Shown: positions 25,598 through 33,610 of the stretch, in pieces | How the letters are laid out: the number at the start of each line of letters is the position of its first letter | How positions within the stretch are numbered: position 1 is the stretch's first letter | Origin: Alloalcanivorax balearicus MACL04 | GTDB taxonomy: Bacteria > Pseudomonadota > Gammaproteobacteria > Pseudomonadales > Alcanivoracaceae | Length of the DNA: 64,000 bases | NCBI RefSeq assembly: GCF_025532145.1 | Contig: NZ_ARXS01000013.1 | Location: 53,018 to 117,017, forward strand | Reading direction: 5' to 3' | Made by a program: the position numbers and the translations under genes | Notes under the pieces: model-generated | The model's database searches: none | What the model saw: only the letters and a program-made list of their open reading frames with translations | Told to the model about the DNA's origin: nothing

Positions 25598-26368
25598 CTA
25601 ACTGGACTTACCGGCAAGCGCCGGAGACTCAGCCGGTACAGGGGGACGTTGCAACAGATTCACACAGGCGGCAATAGCCAATAGTAGCGGAGATACCCAA
25701 AAGCCGGCTTCAATGCTGCCCGTTACATCGGATATGGCGCCCGCCAGGATCGGGCCAATGGTCTGGCCAAATGCGAACCCCACCGTCAGCAGCGAGATGG
25801 CGGCGGTCCAGGACGCGGGCGACAACTGACGCTGGGCAACGATGGTAATCGAGGTGGGGCCCGCCATAAAGCTGCCGCCGAACAGGATCGCCGACAGGAA
25901 CATCGCCACCGGTCCCGGATAGAGCAGAACCGGCAAGGTGCCCAGCATGGCCGTTGCGAAAACCAGGGCCGGCCCGCGACCATCACTGAAAGCACCCAGC
26001 AGCCGCCCCCATAGGAGATTGGTAACAGCGGACACCAGCCCCAGCGTGAACCAGAACCAGATCATCTGCTCGCTACTGCCCCCCTGCTCCTGCAGCAGCG
26101 CCATAATGAAAGTCATGTAACCGACATAACCGGCCCCAAAAACACCGTAGCCGATCAACGTCGGTGCGATCCGCCGGCACTCCCGGGCATTCAGCAACGC
26201 CATGGTGCCACCCGCCGGCTGATGCACTCGGCGGGCAGCCAACCAGGCGGCAGGCAAGCCGGCGGCGCCGAGCAGGCCCAACACGATCCAACCCTCCGGC
26301 CACCGCTGCGCACCATCCTGCAGGATGATCGGCAAAGCCACCCCGGCGAGAATATAGCCGGCTCCCCT
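25598..26368 (-). pseudogene. YbfB/YjiJ-type MFS transporter, N-terminal half missing
   Basis: The frame encodes only the second part of a YbfB/YjiJ-type MFS transporter. It begins at the conserved GAGYILAGVALP, which corresponds to the GLGYIxxATFLP of intact homologues around residue 150. It then has six helices including GYGVFGAGYVGYMTFIMALL and ISLLTVGFAFGQTIGPILAG. About 140-150 N-terminal residues are absent and the frame runs into the neighbouring gene. A GTG at 26341 could start a 247-residue product but lacks a good ribosome site. A non-functional remnant is most likely. Confidence 0.75.
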
Positions 26369-26379
26369 AACGGCTTCGT

Positions 26380-26685
26380 CTATGGATACAGCTCCGCCAC
26401 TGGGGCATCGGCAGTCAACTGGCCAATCAGGCCGGGCAGGTCCCGTACTTTCAGAGGAAGATGCTCACCAAGCTCACGCAGGAATGGGCTCCATCCCGCC
26501 ATATCACTTCGAACTTCCAGGTTGTAGCCCGACTCAGTGGCAAGAACAACAAAGGTCAGCAAGGACGCCGGGACTTCCAGGGCATAGGCGTGAATACCCG
26601 CCACATCATCAAAAGCAACGGAGATGATGTTTCCGGAAATACTGATTTCAACGGAGCCTGTGTTTATGCAAACGGAATCAACCAA
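26380..26685 (-). CDS. Hypothetical protein (101 aa)
   Basis: A 101-residue soluble beta-rich protein (VEISISGNIISVAFDDVAGI, then YNLEVRSDMAGWSPFLRELGEHL). The start is TTG at 26685, supported by an unusually strong GGGAGGG 4-8 nt upstream. I do not recognise the family. It lies right where the MFS remnant is broken, so it may have arrived with the rearrangement. Confidence 0.6.
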   Translation of the reverse strand: MVDSVCINTGSVEISISGNIISVAFDDVAGIHAYALEVPASLLTFVVLATESGYNLEVRSDMAGWSPFLRELGEHLPLKVRDLPGLIGQLTADAPVAELYP

Positions 26686-26732
26686 TGTTCCCTCCCTGAA
26701 ACCAGGCGTTCAAAGTTTGAAAGTGGTCTTCA

Positions 26733-27719
26733 TCAGGGCTCATCAGAAACCGACCCGAACGGACCTTCTTCGGCGACGCCAATCACTACCTTACCCCGAC
26801 AGCGCCCGGTGCGGCTACGCTGGTAGGCCTGCTCGATATCGGTAAGATCAAATTCACTGTCGATCACCGGCCTGAGTTTTCCCTCATCCACCAGGACCGA
26901 CAAGATTTCCAGATCCTTGCGCCGGGGAGCCACCATGATGTTCGCCGCATTCCGGCCCAACATACGGTATATCGGTGTCCCCAGCATCGACCGGGCATGA
27001 CCTCCGGTGGAAATGAACCAGCCGCCGGGCGCGATCAGATCGGCGCAACTGCGAGGGGATTCATTGGCGGCCACATCAAAGACCAGATCGAAGCTCCCAG
27101 CGCCGCGGCGGTAATCTCCAAGGGTATAATCGATCACCTCATCGGCACCAAGGTTACGAACGAAATCCGTATTTCCACCGCTACACACCCCGGTCACCCT
27201 GGCGCCGAGCGCCCGGGCGATCTGTACCGTGAAAGTTCCCACTCCTCCGGAGGCGCCAATAATCAGCACTTTACTGCCGGCCCGTGCCCGCCCCTTGCGT
27301 AATCCTTGCAATGCGGTAAGCGCCGCCAGTGGCATGGCCGCGGCTTGGCGAAACGACAACGAGACCGGTTTCTTGGCAATACACGTCTGCTTGATACGTG
27401 TCCGCTCCGCCAGGGACGCGGTGCGCAGATTCATGTCCATGCCATAAACCGCATCACCAACTTCAAAGTCGGAAACATTGCGCCCGGTCGCGATCACCGT
27501 CCCCGCCAGGTCATCGCCAAACAGTGGCGGGAGTCGCCGGCTCAGCACGGGAGTCGCCAGCAGGGCGAGGTGATAATTGAGCTTCCAGTCCTTGGGGTTA
27601 ACGGAAGCCGCCCGCACTTGCACCACCACGTCATCCGGCCCTGGTTCACCGGGCTCCGGCATCTCACGAACCACTAAACGAGGTTTGAGCCCCCAACCTG
27701 TAATCACCACCGCCTTCAT
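26733..27719 (-). CDS. NAD(P)-dependent MDR-family alcohol dehydrogenase / quinone oxidoreductase
   Basis: A 328-residue zinc-free MDR protein. The GroES-like N-terminal domain has VQVRAASVNPKDWKLNYH and PPLFGDDLAGTVIATG; the Rossmann domain has KVLIIGASGGVGTFTVQIARALGARVTGVCS, quoted in part as GASGGVGTFTVQIA. The C-terminus reads VIDSEFDLTDIEQAYQ. No catalytic Zn Cys cluster is seen, so a quinone-oxidoreductase-type reductase is likely. It stands alone. Confidence 0.9.
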   Translation of the reverse strand: MKAVVITGWGLKPRLVVREMPEPGEPGPDDVVVQVRAASVNPKDWKLNYHLALLATPVLSRRLPPLFGDDLAGTVIATGRNVSDFEVGDAVYGMDMNLRTASLAERTRIKQTCIAKKPVSLSFRQAAAMPLAALTALQGLRKGRARAGSKVLIIGASGGVGTFTVQIARALGARVTGVCSGGNTDFVRNLGADEVIDYTLGDYRRGAGSFDLVFDVAANESPRSCADLIAPGGWFISTGGHARSMLGTPIYRMLGRNAANIMVAPRRKDLEILSVLVDEGKLRPVIDSEFDLTDIEQAYQRSRTGRCRGKVVIGVAEEGPFGSVSDEP

Positions 27720-27856
27720 GCCGATGCTCCCTCAACATCACCTTGAAACAGCTTAACAAGCCAGGCCCATCATTGTGCGCCGTTTCAGCGACAGGGCTCG
27801 ATGCAACGGAAGCGCCAGTCGGCCAGATCGTATCCCAAGGCCGGACGAGAACCTCC

Positions 27857-28099
27857 TCACAATAGATATTTCGCGGCCACTGATCCGATCGCCAGGAGAG
27901 CACCGCCAACCATCACCATGGTGATATCCTTGTAGCCTCCCCAGGCAATGAAGAGCAAACCAACCGCCGCCCCCAGGTCGCGGAGATCATTCCCATGGAA
28001 GGCAAAGTCGATCAGGTTTATCACTCCCAGCAATGCAGCCGCCACAACAAAGATCCAGTTGCCGGTGGTCATATGGGATTTGCTTTCCAGTTCTGTCAT
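27857..28099 (-). CDS. Small inner-membrane protein (80 aa)
   Basis: An 80-residue protein with two to three hydrophobic helices (NWIFVVAAALLGVINLIDFAF, then LGAAVGLLFIAWGGYKDITM and VGGALLAIGSVAAKYLL, each quoted in part). No family is recognised. AAAAGGAGC lies upstream of the ATG. Confidence 0.65.
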   Translation of the reverse strand: MTELESKSHMTTGNWIFVVAAALLGVINLIDFAFHGNDLRDLGAAVGLLFIAWGGYKDITMVMVGGALLAIGSVAAKYLL

Positions 28100-28144
28100 T
28101 TGAATACAGCTCCTTTTGAAGCCACGCCACGGTTCAATACCGGT

Positions 28145-28771
28145 CTAACTTCCCGGGGCCGCAAGCACTCCGGAAATGGACGGCGGGGCGGCGGGCCGGG
28201 AGTACATGGCCTTCAGGTATTCGGTCAATCTCGGCATATCGCCCAGCATCTCCTCTTCGTTGGCCCAATCCAGTGTATAGGCGGCGTTGAAGTCGGCCAC
28301 GCTAAGCCGGCCGGCAACCATGAACTCATGCGTCTTCATATGCTGCTCGAGCACGGCCAGCATCTCCAGGCACTCCTGCCTCGCCAGATCCACATCCTGG
28401 GGTAGCTGTTTCTCTTCCGGGTACAAGAAGGTATGACGAGCGATACGCCACAACGGCTGCTCGATTTCGGTAGCCAGGAAAAAGATCCAACGGTACATCT
28501 TCGCCCTGTCCTCCACGGTCTCCGGGACAAAACCAGCCTGGGAATATTTATCAGCGAGGTAAAGCTGGATTGCGGACGACTCGGTGATCACCAGATCGCC
28601 GTCCACCAGAACAGGGACCTTGCCGGCGGGGTTAAGGGCGAGAAAGTCCGGTTCCCGAGTCTCGCCCTTCAGAATATCCACCGGGAGCATCTGGTACTCC
28701 AGGCCCAGTTCATTAAGCAACCAGATAGCACGCAGAGCACGGGTCGGGGGTGTTCCGTACAACTTGATCAT
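28145..28771 (-). CDS. Glutathione S-transferase family protein
   Basis: A 208-residue GST. It starts MIKLYGTPPTRALRAIWLL with the active-site Thr/Ser-Arg segment PTRALR, then LNPAGKVPVLVDGD (cis-Pro loop) and ITESSAIQLYLADKY. The C-terminal domain has FMVAGRLSVADFNAAYTLDW. The ATG at 28771 has GGAG 6 nt upstream; an earlier start adds only 4 residues. It is the fourth GST in this window; the substrate is unknown. Confidence 0.92.
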   Translation of the reverse strand: MIKLYGTPPTRALRAIWLLNELGLEYQMLPVDILKGETREPDFLALNPAGKVPVLVDGDLVITESSAIQLYLADKYSQAGFVPETVEDRAKMYRWIFFLATEIEQPLWRIARHTFLYPEEKQLPQDVDLARQECLEMLAVLEQHMKTHEFMVAGRLSVADFNAAYTLDWANEEEMLGDMPRLTEYLKAMYSRPAAPPSISGVLAAPGS

Positions 28772-28859
28772 TGTCAGCTCCATCGATTCGCACAGCCTGT
28801 TGTCCAGGTTAGTCGAATGGCGTCGATGGACTTCGACATGCGGTCAGCCTGGCATCAGT

Positions 28860-29576
28860 TCATGGGCCAAAGACGTATTTTCCGTTTACCACCTCCACAT
28901 TAGGCGGCCTGCGGTGCTTGCTGAAATAGTCGTAGCCTTCTTTGAGGTTTTGCCAAAACGCATACCAGCGATGGGAACTGTATTTTGACAGCGTTTCTTC
29001 CTCAAGCCGGAACGGGAAAGAATGGACTCTGAAATAGGGTTGCCCCGACTGCAGGGCCGCCGCGGATAACGCGTATATTTCATTTATATAGGCATCGGTC
29101 ATGGCGTAGCAGCCAATGGATACGCAGTCGCCGTGCACCATCAAGGCACTGCCTGTGCGGCCATGATAACGGTCATACTGATTCGGGTAGCCGAGATTAA
29201 AAGACAGGTGAAAGCGGCTCCAAGGGTTGAGGCGATCCGCCTTGACGAAGTAAAAGCCCTCCGGGCTTTGGTTATCCCCCTCTTTCAGCTTGGGGCCGAG
29301 TGCACCAGAAAAGGTACAGATATCGTAATCCCTGAAGTGGACGAAGCGACCGTCCTTGGACTCCACCCAGACTTCGAGAACCCCCGGGTCCTTGAAGATG
29401 CGGATGAATATTGGCGCGCCATACTTCAGCCCCTTCTTTGCAAGCGCCGCCTTCAAAGACGCCTCCACACTCGCGATCGCCTTTTCCGCCCGAGGGCTGG
29501 AAGGGATTTCAGCGGCAGGCATTCCGGGGCTTACCGACATGAGCAATACGCATGCCGCAACTTTGAGTCCATTCAT
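28860..29576 (-). CDS. YkuD-type L,D-transpeptidase/amidase (YafK-like)
   Basis: A 238-residue secreted protein with a signal peptide (MNGLKVAACVLLMSVSPGM, cleavage after about residue 22). It has a YkuD catalytic domain of the YafK/DpaA type with LGYPNQYDRYHGRTGSALMVHG, quoted in part, and the catalytic HGDCVSIGCYAMTD with active-site His and Cys. E. coli YafK (DpaA) cuts the Lpp-peptidoglycan link rather than making crosslinks, so a similar envelope-remodelling role is possible. It lies 14 bp downstream of ycaO on the same strand. Confidence 0.88.
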   Translation of the reverse strand: MNGLKVAACVLLMSVSPGMPAAEIPSSPRAEKAIASVEASLKAALAKKGLKYGAPIFIRIFKDPGVLEVWVESKDGRFVHFRDYDICTFSGALGPKLKEGDNQSPEGFYFVKADRLNPWSRFHLSFNLGYPNQYDRYHGRTGSALMVHGDCVSIGCYAMTDAYINEIYALSAAALQSGQPYFRVHSFPFRLEEETLSKYSSHRWYAFWQNLKEGYDYFSKHRRPPNVEVVNGKYVFGP

Positions 29577-29589
29577 ATTCACCACACGA

Positions 29590-31809
29590 TCAAGATGAGG
29601 CCTTCGACAGCGTGCTCTCCCATCTGGCCGCCCGCGCCGCATGCAGCTTTTTATAGCTCTCGATCAGGCGCAGGTGTTTGTCCAGGCCATCCAGCTGCAT
29701 GTTGGTGGGCGTCAAACCAGGGAAGCGGACGGAACCATCCACGGCGCCGACCACGCTACTCATGGTGTCCTCACCATACATACGCCGCAGGCTCACCAGG
29801 TAATCGTTCAATTCCAGTTCCTCGTCCAGAGTAATCTCCAGCACGGCGCTGACCGCACGATAGAACAGATTACGCTCCACGGTATTGTCGTTGTACTGCA
29901 GGAAGGCCTCCACCCGCTCCAGGGCATCCTCGTGCTGTCCCAGGGCCAGACTGATCAGCAACTTCAGCTCCAGAACCGTGAGCTGACCCCAGACGGTGTT
30001 TTCATCGAACTCGATGCCGATCAGGGTGATGATGTCGGTGTAGTCATCAATCTGACTTTCTTCCAAGCGCCACACCAGATCGGCCAGTTGATCGTCATTC
30101 AGGCTATGCAGATTCAGGATATCTTCCCGATAGTCCAGGGCCTTGTTGGTATTGTCCCAGATCAAATCATCCACCGGGTAGACCTCGGAGTAACCGGGTA
30201 CCAGAATCCGGCAAACCGGCGCGCCCAGGTCTTCGTACACCGCCGTGTACACTTCATGACCCATATCTTCGAGAATCCGGAACAGGCCAGTCGCCTCCTC
30301 TTCATTATTGTTTGAAGAGCTGCCGGAAAAGTCCCATTCGTGGAAGTCGTAATCGGCCTTGGCGCTGAAGAAGCGCCAGGACACCACCCCGGTGGAATCG
30401 ATGAAGTGCTCCACGTAGTTATTGGGTTCGGTTACCGCCAGGCTGGTAAACGTGGGCGGCGGCACATCGTTCAGTCCTTCGAAGCTGCGACCTTGGAGCA
30501 ATTCGGTAAGACTGCGCTCCAGCGCCACCGCCATGCTCGGATGCGCACCGAAAGAAACGAACACGCCGCCAGTGCGTGGATTCATCAGCGCCACGCAGGC
30601 CACCGGGAATTGGCCGCCCAGGGAAGCGTCCTTGACCAGCACCGGGAAGCCCTGGGCTTCCAGCGCCTCGACGCCCTCCACCAGATTCGGGTATTTCGCC
30701 AGCACCGCCGGCGGCACGTCCGGCAGCGCCAGCTCTTCCTCGATGATGTGTTTCTTCACCGCCCGCTCGAAGATCTCCGACAAACACTGCACCTGCGCTT
30801 CGGGCAGGGTATTGCCGGCGCTCATGCCGTTACTGAGAAACAGATTCTCGATCAGATTGGAGGGGAACCAGACCGTCCCGCCGTCCGAACGGCGCTGAAA
30901 CGGCAGCGAACAAATTCCCCGCTCCACCTTGCCGGAATTGGTATCAATCAGATTGGAGCCGCGCAGCTCACCCTCGGGGTCATAGATGGCCAGGCAGTGT
31001 TCATCCAGAATGCCTTCGGGCAGTTCGTCATCAGGCCCGGGCTGGAACCAGCGCTCGTTCGGATAATGCACGAAGGCGCTGTTGGCGATCTCCTCACCGA
31101 AGAACTGATCATTGTAGAAAAAGTTGCAGTTCAGCCGCTCGATGAACTCCCCCAGCGCCGAGCACAACGCGCTCTCCTTGGTGGCGCCCTTGCCGTTGGT
31201 GAAACACATCGGCGAGGCCGCGTCACGGATGTGCAGCGACCACACATGAGGCACGATATTGCGCCACGATGCGATCTCGATCTTCATGCCCAGCGTCTCG
31301 AGGATGCCGGTCATGGTGGCGATGGTTTCCTCCAATGGCCGGTCCTTGCCCTCGATATAAGTGCGCGCCTCCCCTTCGGGCGCGCCCATCAGCAACGCCT
31401 GGGCGTCCTCGTCCAGATTCTCCACCGTCTCGATCTGGAACTCCGGCCCGGTCTGTACCACCTTCTTCACCGTGCAACGGTCGATGGAGCGCAGAATGCC
31501 CTGCCGGTCCTTGTCGGAGATGTCTTCCGGCAGCTCCACCTGAATGCGGAAGATCTGGTTGTAGCGGTTCTCGGGGTCGACGATGTTGTTCTGCGACAGC
31601 CGGATATTGTCCGTGGGGATATCCCGTGCCTTGCAGTACACCTTCACGAAGTAAGCCGCGCACAGTGCCGACGACGCCAGGAAATAGTCGAACGGGCTCG
31701 GCGCCGAGCCGTCGCCCTTGTAGCGGATCGGCTGATCGGTGACGACGGTGAAGTCATCGAACTTGGCTTCCAGGCGGAGGTTGTCGAGGAAGTTGACCTT
31801 GATTTCCAT
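29590..31809 (-). CDS. ycaO: OsmC-YcaO fusion protein
   Basis: A 739-residue fusion. Residues 1-135 are an OsmC-like domain (MEIKVNFLDNLRLEAKFDD, DQPIRYKGDGSAPSPFDYFLASSALC). From about 160 on lies a YcaO domain with the ATP-binding blocks NGKGATKESALCSALGEFIERL and NTLPEAQVQCLSEIFERAVK. A helical C-terminal extension (LGQHEDALERVEAFLQYND) follows. E. coli YcaO (586 aa) helps RimO methylthiolate ribosomal protein S12; whether the fused OsmC form does so is not known. The ATG at 31809 is chosen because the OsmC fold starts there. The gene is divergent from fecI. Confidence 0.92.
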   Translation of the reverse strand: MEIKVNFLDNLRLEAKFDDFTVVTDQPIRYKGDGSAPSPFDYFLASSALCAAYFVKVYCKARDIPTDNIRLSQNNIVDPENRYNQIFRIQVELPEDISDKDRQGILRSIDRCTVKKVVQTGPEFQIETVENLDEDAQALLMGAPEGEARTYIEGKDRPLEETIATMTGILETLGMKIEIASWRNIVPHVWSLHIRDAASPMCFTNGKGATKESALCSALGEFIERLNCNFFYNDQFFGEEIANSAFVHYPNERWFQPGPDDELPEGILDEHCLAIYDPEGELRGSNLIDTNSGKVERGICSLPFQRRSDGGTVWFPSNLIENLFLSNGMSAGNTLPEAQVQCLSEIFERAVKKHIIEEELALPDVPPAVLAKYPNLVEGVEALEAQGFPVLVKDASLGGQFPVACVALMNPRTGGVFVSFGAHPSMAVALERSLTELLQGRSFEGLNDVPPPTFTSLAVTEPNNYVEHFIDSTGVVSWRFFSAKADYDFHEWDFSGSSSNNNEEEATGLFRILEDMGHEVYTAVYEDLGAPVCRILVPGYSEVYPVDDLIWDNTNKALDYREDILNLHSLNDDQLADLVWRLEESQIDDYTDIITLIGIEFDENTVWGQLTVLELKLLISLALGQHEDALERVEAFLQYNDNTVERNLFYRAVSAVLEITLDEELELNDYLVSLRRMYGEDTMSSVVGAVDGSVRFPGLTPTNMQLDGLDKHLRLIESYKKLHAARAARWESTLSKASS

Positions 31810-31942
31810 GGGGAGAGTCCGGGTTGGAGAGTTTGGCGCGCAGGGGTTTGGCTGGGCGCCATTATCCTGATTTTGCAAGGGTTCGTCTTGGCGGGCTCGA
31901 GGGTGTGCAAAAGCACGCCGGTTGCAGCCGTTTTGCCTTTAA

Positions 31943-31961
31943 TTGATAATCACTCTCAACT
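31943..31961. promoter_or_regulatory. Possible Fur box upstream of fecI
   Basis: TTGATAATCACTCTCAACT in the ycaO-fecI spacer resembles a degenerate Fur box (GATAATxATxATCATTATC), 22 bp before the fecI start. Iron-responsive repression fits the downstream uptake genes. The match is partial. Confidence 0.4.
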
Positions 31962-31983
31962 TATAGGCGCAGTATCGGAACGC

Positions 31984-32547
31984 ATGACCGGGACAGCCAC
32001 CAACCCACAGCCCCTGCCTCCTCGTTCCCAAGGCGAGATCGGCGCTTTGTATGAGGCGCACCATGGCTGGCTGACCCATTGGCTGCACCGGCGCCTGCGC
32101 TGCCCCCAGGACGCCGCGGATCTGAGCCACGATACTTTTTTGCGCCTGATTCTCGGCGATCAACCCTTGGAAGCACTGCGCGACCCCCGTGCTTATCTCC
32201 TGGTCATTGCCAGCCGCCTGCTGATCAACCGCCACCACCGCAAACAGGTGGAGGAGGAAGCCCTGCGCCAGGTCGCCACCTTGCTGGAAACCCGGAACAA
32301 CCTGGGCCCGGCGGAGATCGCGGCGGCCCGGGATCTGTTGGTCAGTGTCCTCAAGCTGCTGGTCGACGAGTTACCCGAAAAGCCCCGCCGCGCCTTCCTT
32401 ATGGCGCGCCTTGAAGGGCTCAGTTACCGGCAGATCGGACGCCGGCTGTCGGTCTCTGAAAGCAGCGTCAAACAGTACCTGGCCCGGGCGCTGGCCCATT
32501 GCCACGCCCGGCTCTATGACAGCCTGGACACACCGTGTCGGACCTGA
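31984..32547 (+). CDS. fecI: FecI-type ECF sigma factor
   Basis: A 187-residue ECF sigma factor. Region 2 is LYEAHHGWLTHWLHRRL through DLSHDTFLRLIL (about residues 22-56); region 4 is LPEKPRRAFLMARLEGLSYRQIGRRLSVSESSVKQYLARAL, quoted in part as GLSYRQIGRRLSVSESSVKQ (about 138-158). The context of FecR, a TonB receptor with STN domain and a PepSY protein shows it directs transcription of the receptor when siderophore is sensed. It overlaps fecR by 13 bp. Confidence 0.92.
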   Translation: MTGTATNPQPLPPRSQGEIGALYEAHHGWLTHWLHRRLRCPQDAADLSHDTFLRLILGDQPLEALRDPRAYLLVIASRLLINRHHRKQVEEEALRQVATLLETRNNLGPAEIAAARDLLVSVLKLLVDELPEKPRRAFLMARLEGLSYRQIGRRLSVSESSVKQYLARALAHCHARLYDSLDTPCRT

Positions 32548-33449
32548 ACCGTATTCGCCAGCAAGCCGCCGAATGGGTGGTGGCCCTGCAGGAGGCCGGG
32601 GCCGATGAGCGCGCGCGGCTGCAGGCGGAGTGCGAAATCTGGCAGGCGGAGGATCCACGGCGACGCCAGGTGCTCGAGCAGATCCAGCGAATGTGGCAGG
32701 CCTCCGAACCGACCCTCGAACGACGCCGCAAACGCCGGCGTCAACTGACCGGCCTGGGCTCGCTGCTACTGCTGGCCTGGTTCGGCACCCAGCTTCCCTG
32801 GGCCTATTGGAGCGCGGACTACCGCACCGCCGCCGGCGAGATCCGTGCCGTGCCCCTGCCAGACGGCAGCCAGGTAGTGCTTAACAGCAATAGCGCCATC
32901 GATTTGGACTACACCGAAAGGGCTCGCACCGTGAAACTGGTGCGCGGCGAACTGCTCGCCACCGTGGCCAAGGGCCCGGATGCACCTTTCCAGGTAGAGA
33001 CGCGGGACATCAGCGCCACGGCTCTGGGCACGCAATACACCGTGAAACTGGCGGACACCTACAGCCGGGTGGCGGTGCAGGAATCCACCGTGGCCGTTAC
33101 CGCCCATGACAGCGGCGACACCTTCCGTCTGGCTTCCGGGCAACAAGCCGACCTGAACCGCGCTGGATTGATCACCCGAAGCGCCGCCCCCACCCATCGA
33201 CCGGATTGGGCGAACGGTCAACTGGTCTTCAACAACACCCCCCTGCCGCGTGTGATCGAGCGTCTGCGCCACCATCGTACCGGCATGCTGGTGCTGGACG
33301 AGACTCTGGCCGCCAGCCAGCGCCCTCCCCACTTTACCGGCGTGCTGCCCGCCGACGACAGCGACGCGGCCCTGGCACTACTGAGCGACGCCCTGAACCT
33401 GAAGGTAAAACACTTCACACCCTGGTACGTGACCTTGAGCCAGAAATAA
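32535..33449 (+). CDS. fecR: FecR-type anti-sigma regulator
   Basis: A 304-residue inner-membrane regulator. The cytoplasmic DUF4880-type N-terminus has AAEWVVALQEAG and AECEIWQAEDPRRRQVLEQI. One transmembrane helix lies at about 73-92. The periplasmic FecR domain has VPLPDGSQVVLNSNSAIDLDY and VRGELLATVAKG, followed by an STN-like C-terminus (FNNTPLPRVIERLRHHRTG). It transmits the receptor signal to FecI. The start is GTG at 32535 inside the fecI 3' end. Confidence 0.9.
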   Translation: MSDLNRIRQQAAEWVVALQEAGADERARLQAECEIWQAEDPRRRQVLEQIQRMWQASEPTLERRRKRRRQLTGLGSLLLLAWFGTQLPWAYWSADYRTAAGEIRAVPLPDGSQVVLNSNSAIDLDYTERARTVKLVRGELLATVAKGPDAPFQVETRDISATALGTQYTVKLADTYSRVAVQESTVAVTAHDSGDTFRLASGQQADLNRAGLITRSAAPTHRPDWANGQLVFNNTPLPRVIERLRHHRTGMLVLDETLAASQRPPHFTGVLPADDSDAALALLSDALNLKVKHFTPWYVTLSQK

Positions 33450-33473
33450 AAAATTGCCGGGAGCGACTCTTAA

Positions 33474-33520
33474 CGTCGCCTCAGCGACGGTCCGAAGGGT
33501 GGCCGCCATGGACGGCGGCC
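33474..33520. terminator. Two hairpins between fecR and the receptor gene
   Basis: CGTCGC/GCGACG (33474-33489) and GGCCGCC/GGCGGCC (33501-33520) form two perfect GC-rich stems just after fecR. No T-run follows. They may attenuate read-through so the receptor is mainly made from its own FecI-dependent promoter. Confidence 0.45.
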
Positions 33521-33565
33521 ATAAAAAGAATAGCTGTTTGCACTGCCCGATTGGCTTCCTGCTTT

Positions 33566-33583
33566 GTCTTTATCAGTAAAGAC
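33566..33583. promoter_or_regulatory. Inverted repeat upstream of the TonB receptor
   Basis: GTCTTTA and TAAAGAC form a perfect inverted repeat with a 4-nt loop, 27 bp before the receptor ATG. It could be a regulator site or a leader hairpin; I cannot tell which. Confidence 0.4.
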
Positions 33584-33610
33584 ACCGCGAAAATAACGCT
33601 GGAGCCAATA

